Shown here piece by piece: positions 5,048-5,196 of a DNA stretch of 5,196 bases (its first letter is position 1; the number at the start of each line of letters is the position of its first letter). The notes under the pieces are model-generated. The model ran no database searches. It saw only the letters and a list, made by a program, of their open reading frames with translations, and was not told the origin of the DNA. The DNA is taken from contig JAEUSE010000082.1 of NCBI GenBank assembly GCA_016788805.1, positions 1 through 5,196 of the forward strand. Direction: 5' to 3'. The position numbers and the translations under genes are program-made. The DNA is from Candidatus Doudnabacteria bacterium (GTDB taxonomy: Bacteria; Patescibacteriota; Doudnabacteria; UBA920).

Positions 5048-5196
5048 ATGAAGGAAACATATTTAATTGCCATTACCCCCCCTGCCGGTATCCAAAAAAG
5101 AATTAAAGCAGCGCAAACACAATACCACAAAACGGGGCCGTACCACCTACCGCCTCATGTGACTATATACCCACCGTTTAACTCCACACTACCGCT
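5048..5196 (+). CDS. 2H phosphoesterase / 2'-5' RNA ligase-like protein, 5' part only
   Basis: The first 49 codons of a gene that runs off the window end. The N-terminal strand MKETYLIAITPP (1-12) is followed by a helix (about 14-28) and LPPHVTIYPPF (34-44), which contains the first HxT motif of the 2H phosphoesterase superfamily (His37, Thr39). HxT followed shortly by a PPF-type turn is typical of the 2'-5' RNA ligase (LigT)-like branch. Members act on 2',3'-cyclic phosphate or 2'-5' RNA linkages, but many bacterial ones have no known substrate. The second HxT motif, needed for activity, lies beyond the window. ATG 5048 is the only sensible start; no Shine-Dalgarno precedes it. Confidence 0.82.
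   Translation, partial: MKETYLIAITPPAGIQKRIKAAQTQYHKTGPYHLPPHVTIYPPFNSTLP

Noticed and set aside
1..5196. CRISPR array, insertion sequence or other mobile element
   Set aside because: There are no spaced long repeats, no transposase or integrase frame and no terminal inverted repeats with target duplications. The only tandem repeat is the short heptamer array.
1..5196. Alternative genetic code (TGA as glycine)
   Set aside because: Three genes end with TGA at positions that fit family length and overlap the next start or promoter, and no in-frame TGA occurs inside the conserved domains.

Overview
The window carries nine genes, all on the + strand and tightly packed. Several neighbours overlap by 4 nt (ATGA) or are separated by fewer than 30 nt. 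The longest non-coding stretch is about 142 nt (2251-2392), so no gene-free region exceeds 300 nt. TGA is used as a normal stop (1209-1211, 3044-3046, 5022-5024), so this is not a lineage that reads TGA as glycine. Small compact genes, a Trp-rich two-helix membrane protein, a single-pass FMN-binding protein beside an ApbE without a signal peptide, and a stand-alone SET protein together suggest a Candidatus Patescibacteria (CPR) genome. That is an inference from gene content and style, not from a marker gene.

Layout: (1) 1-330 is the 3' end of a peptidase S51 (dipeptidase E-like) gene. (2) 338-2250 is a run of small genes: a two-TM membrane protein, a HAD-like hydrolase, an RBBP9/YdeN-like serine hydrolase and a SET-domain methyltransferase-like protein. 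(3) 2251-2392 holds a long stem-loop, a probable intrinsic terminator and an extended -10 promoter. (4) 2393-3564 is a two-gene unit: a membrane-anchored lipase-like alpha/beta hydrolase overlapping a YecM-like (VOC-fold) protein. (5) 3568-5024 is a flavinylation pair: an FMN-binding-domain protein and the ApbE flavin transferase expected to modify it, separated by a degenerate heptamer repeat. (6) 5048 to the window end is the start of a 2H phosphoesterase / 2'-5' RNA ligase-like gene.

The clearest functional link is the flavinylation pair: ApbE moves FMN from FAD onto a Ser/Thr of an FMN_bind domain, and the candidate acceptor motif is visible (residues 133-139 of the first protein). The other genes are small hydrolases and modifying enzymes whose substrates cannot be read from the sequence.

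Two genome-style traits stand out. None of the eight visible start codons has a recognisable Shine-Dalgarno sequence. At least two genes (338 and 2393) have a -10 box placed so that transcription would begin at, or within about 3 nt of, the start codon, which suggests leaderless mRNAs. I saw no clear evidence of a wholly new multi-gene system. The best leads are the structured 2283-2371 intergenic region, the heptamer array at 4110-4144, the substituted HAD motif I, and the mismatch between a cytoplasmic-looking ApbE and an exported substrate domain.
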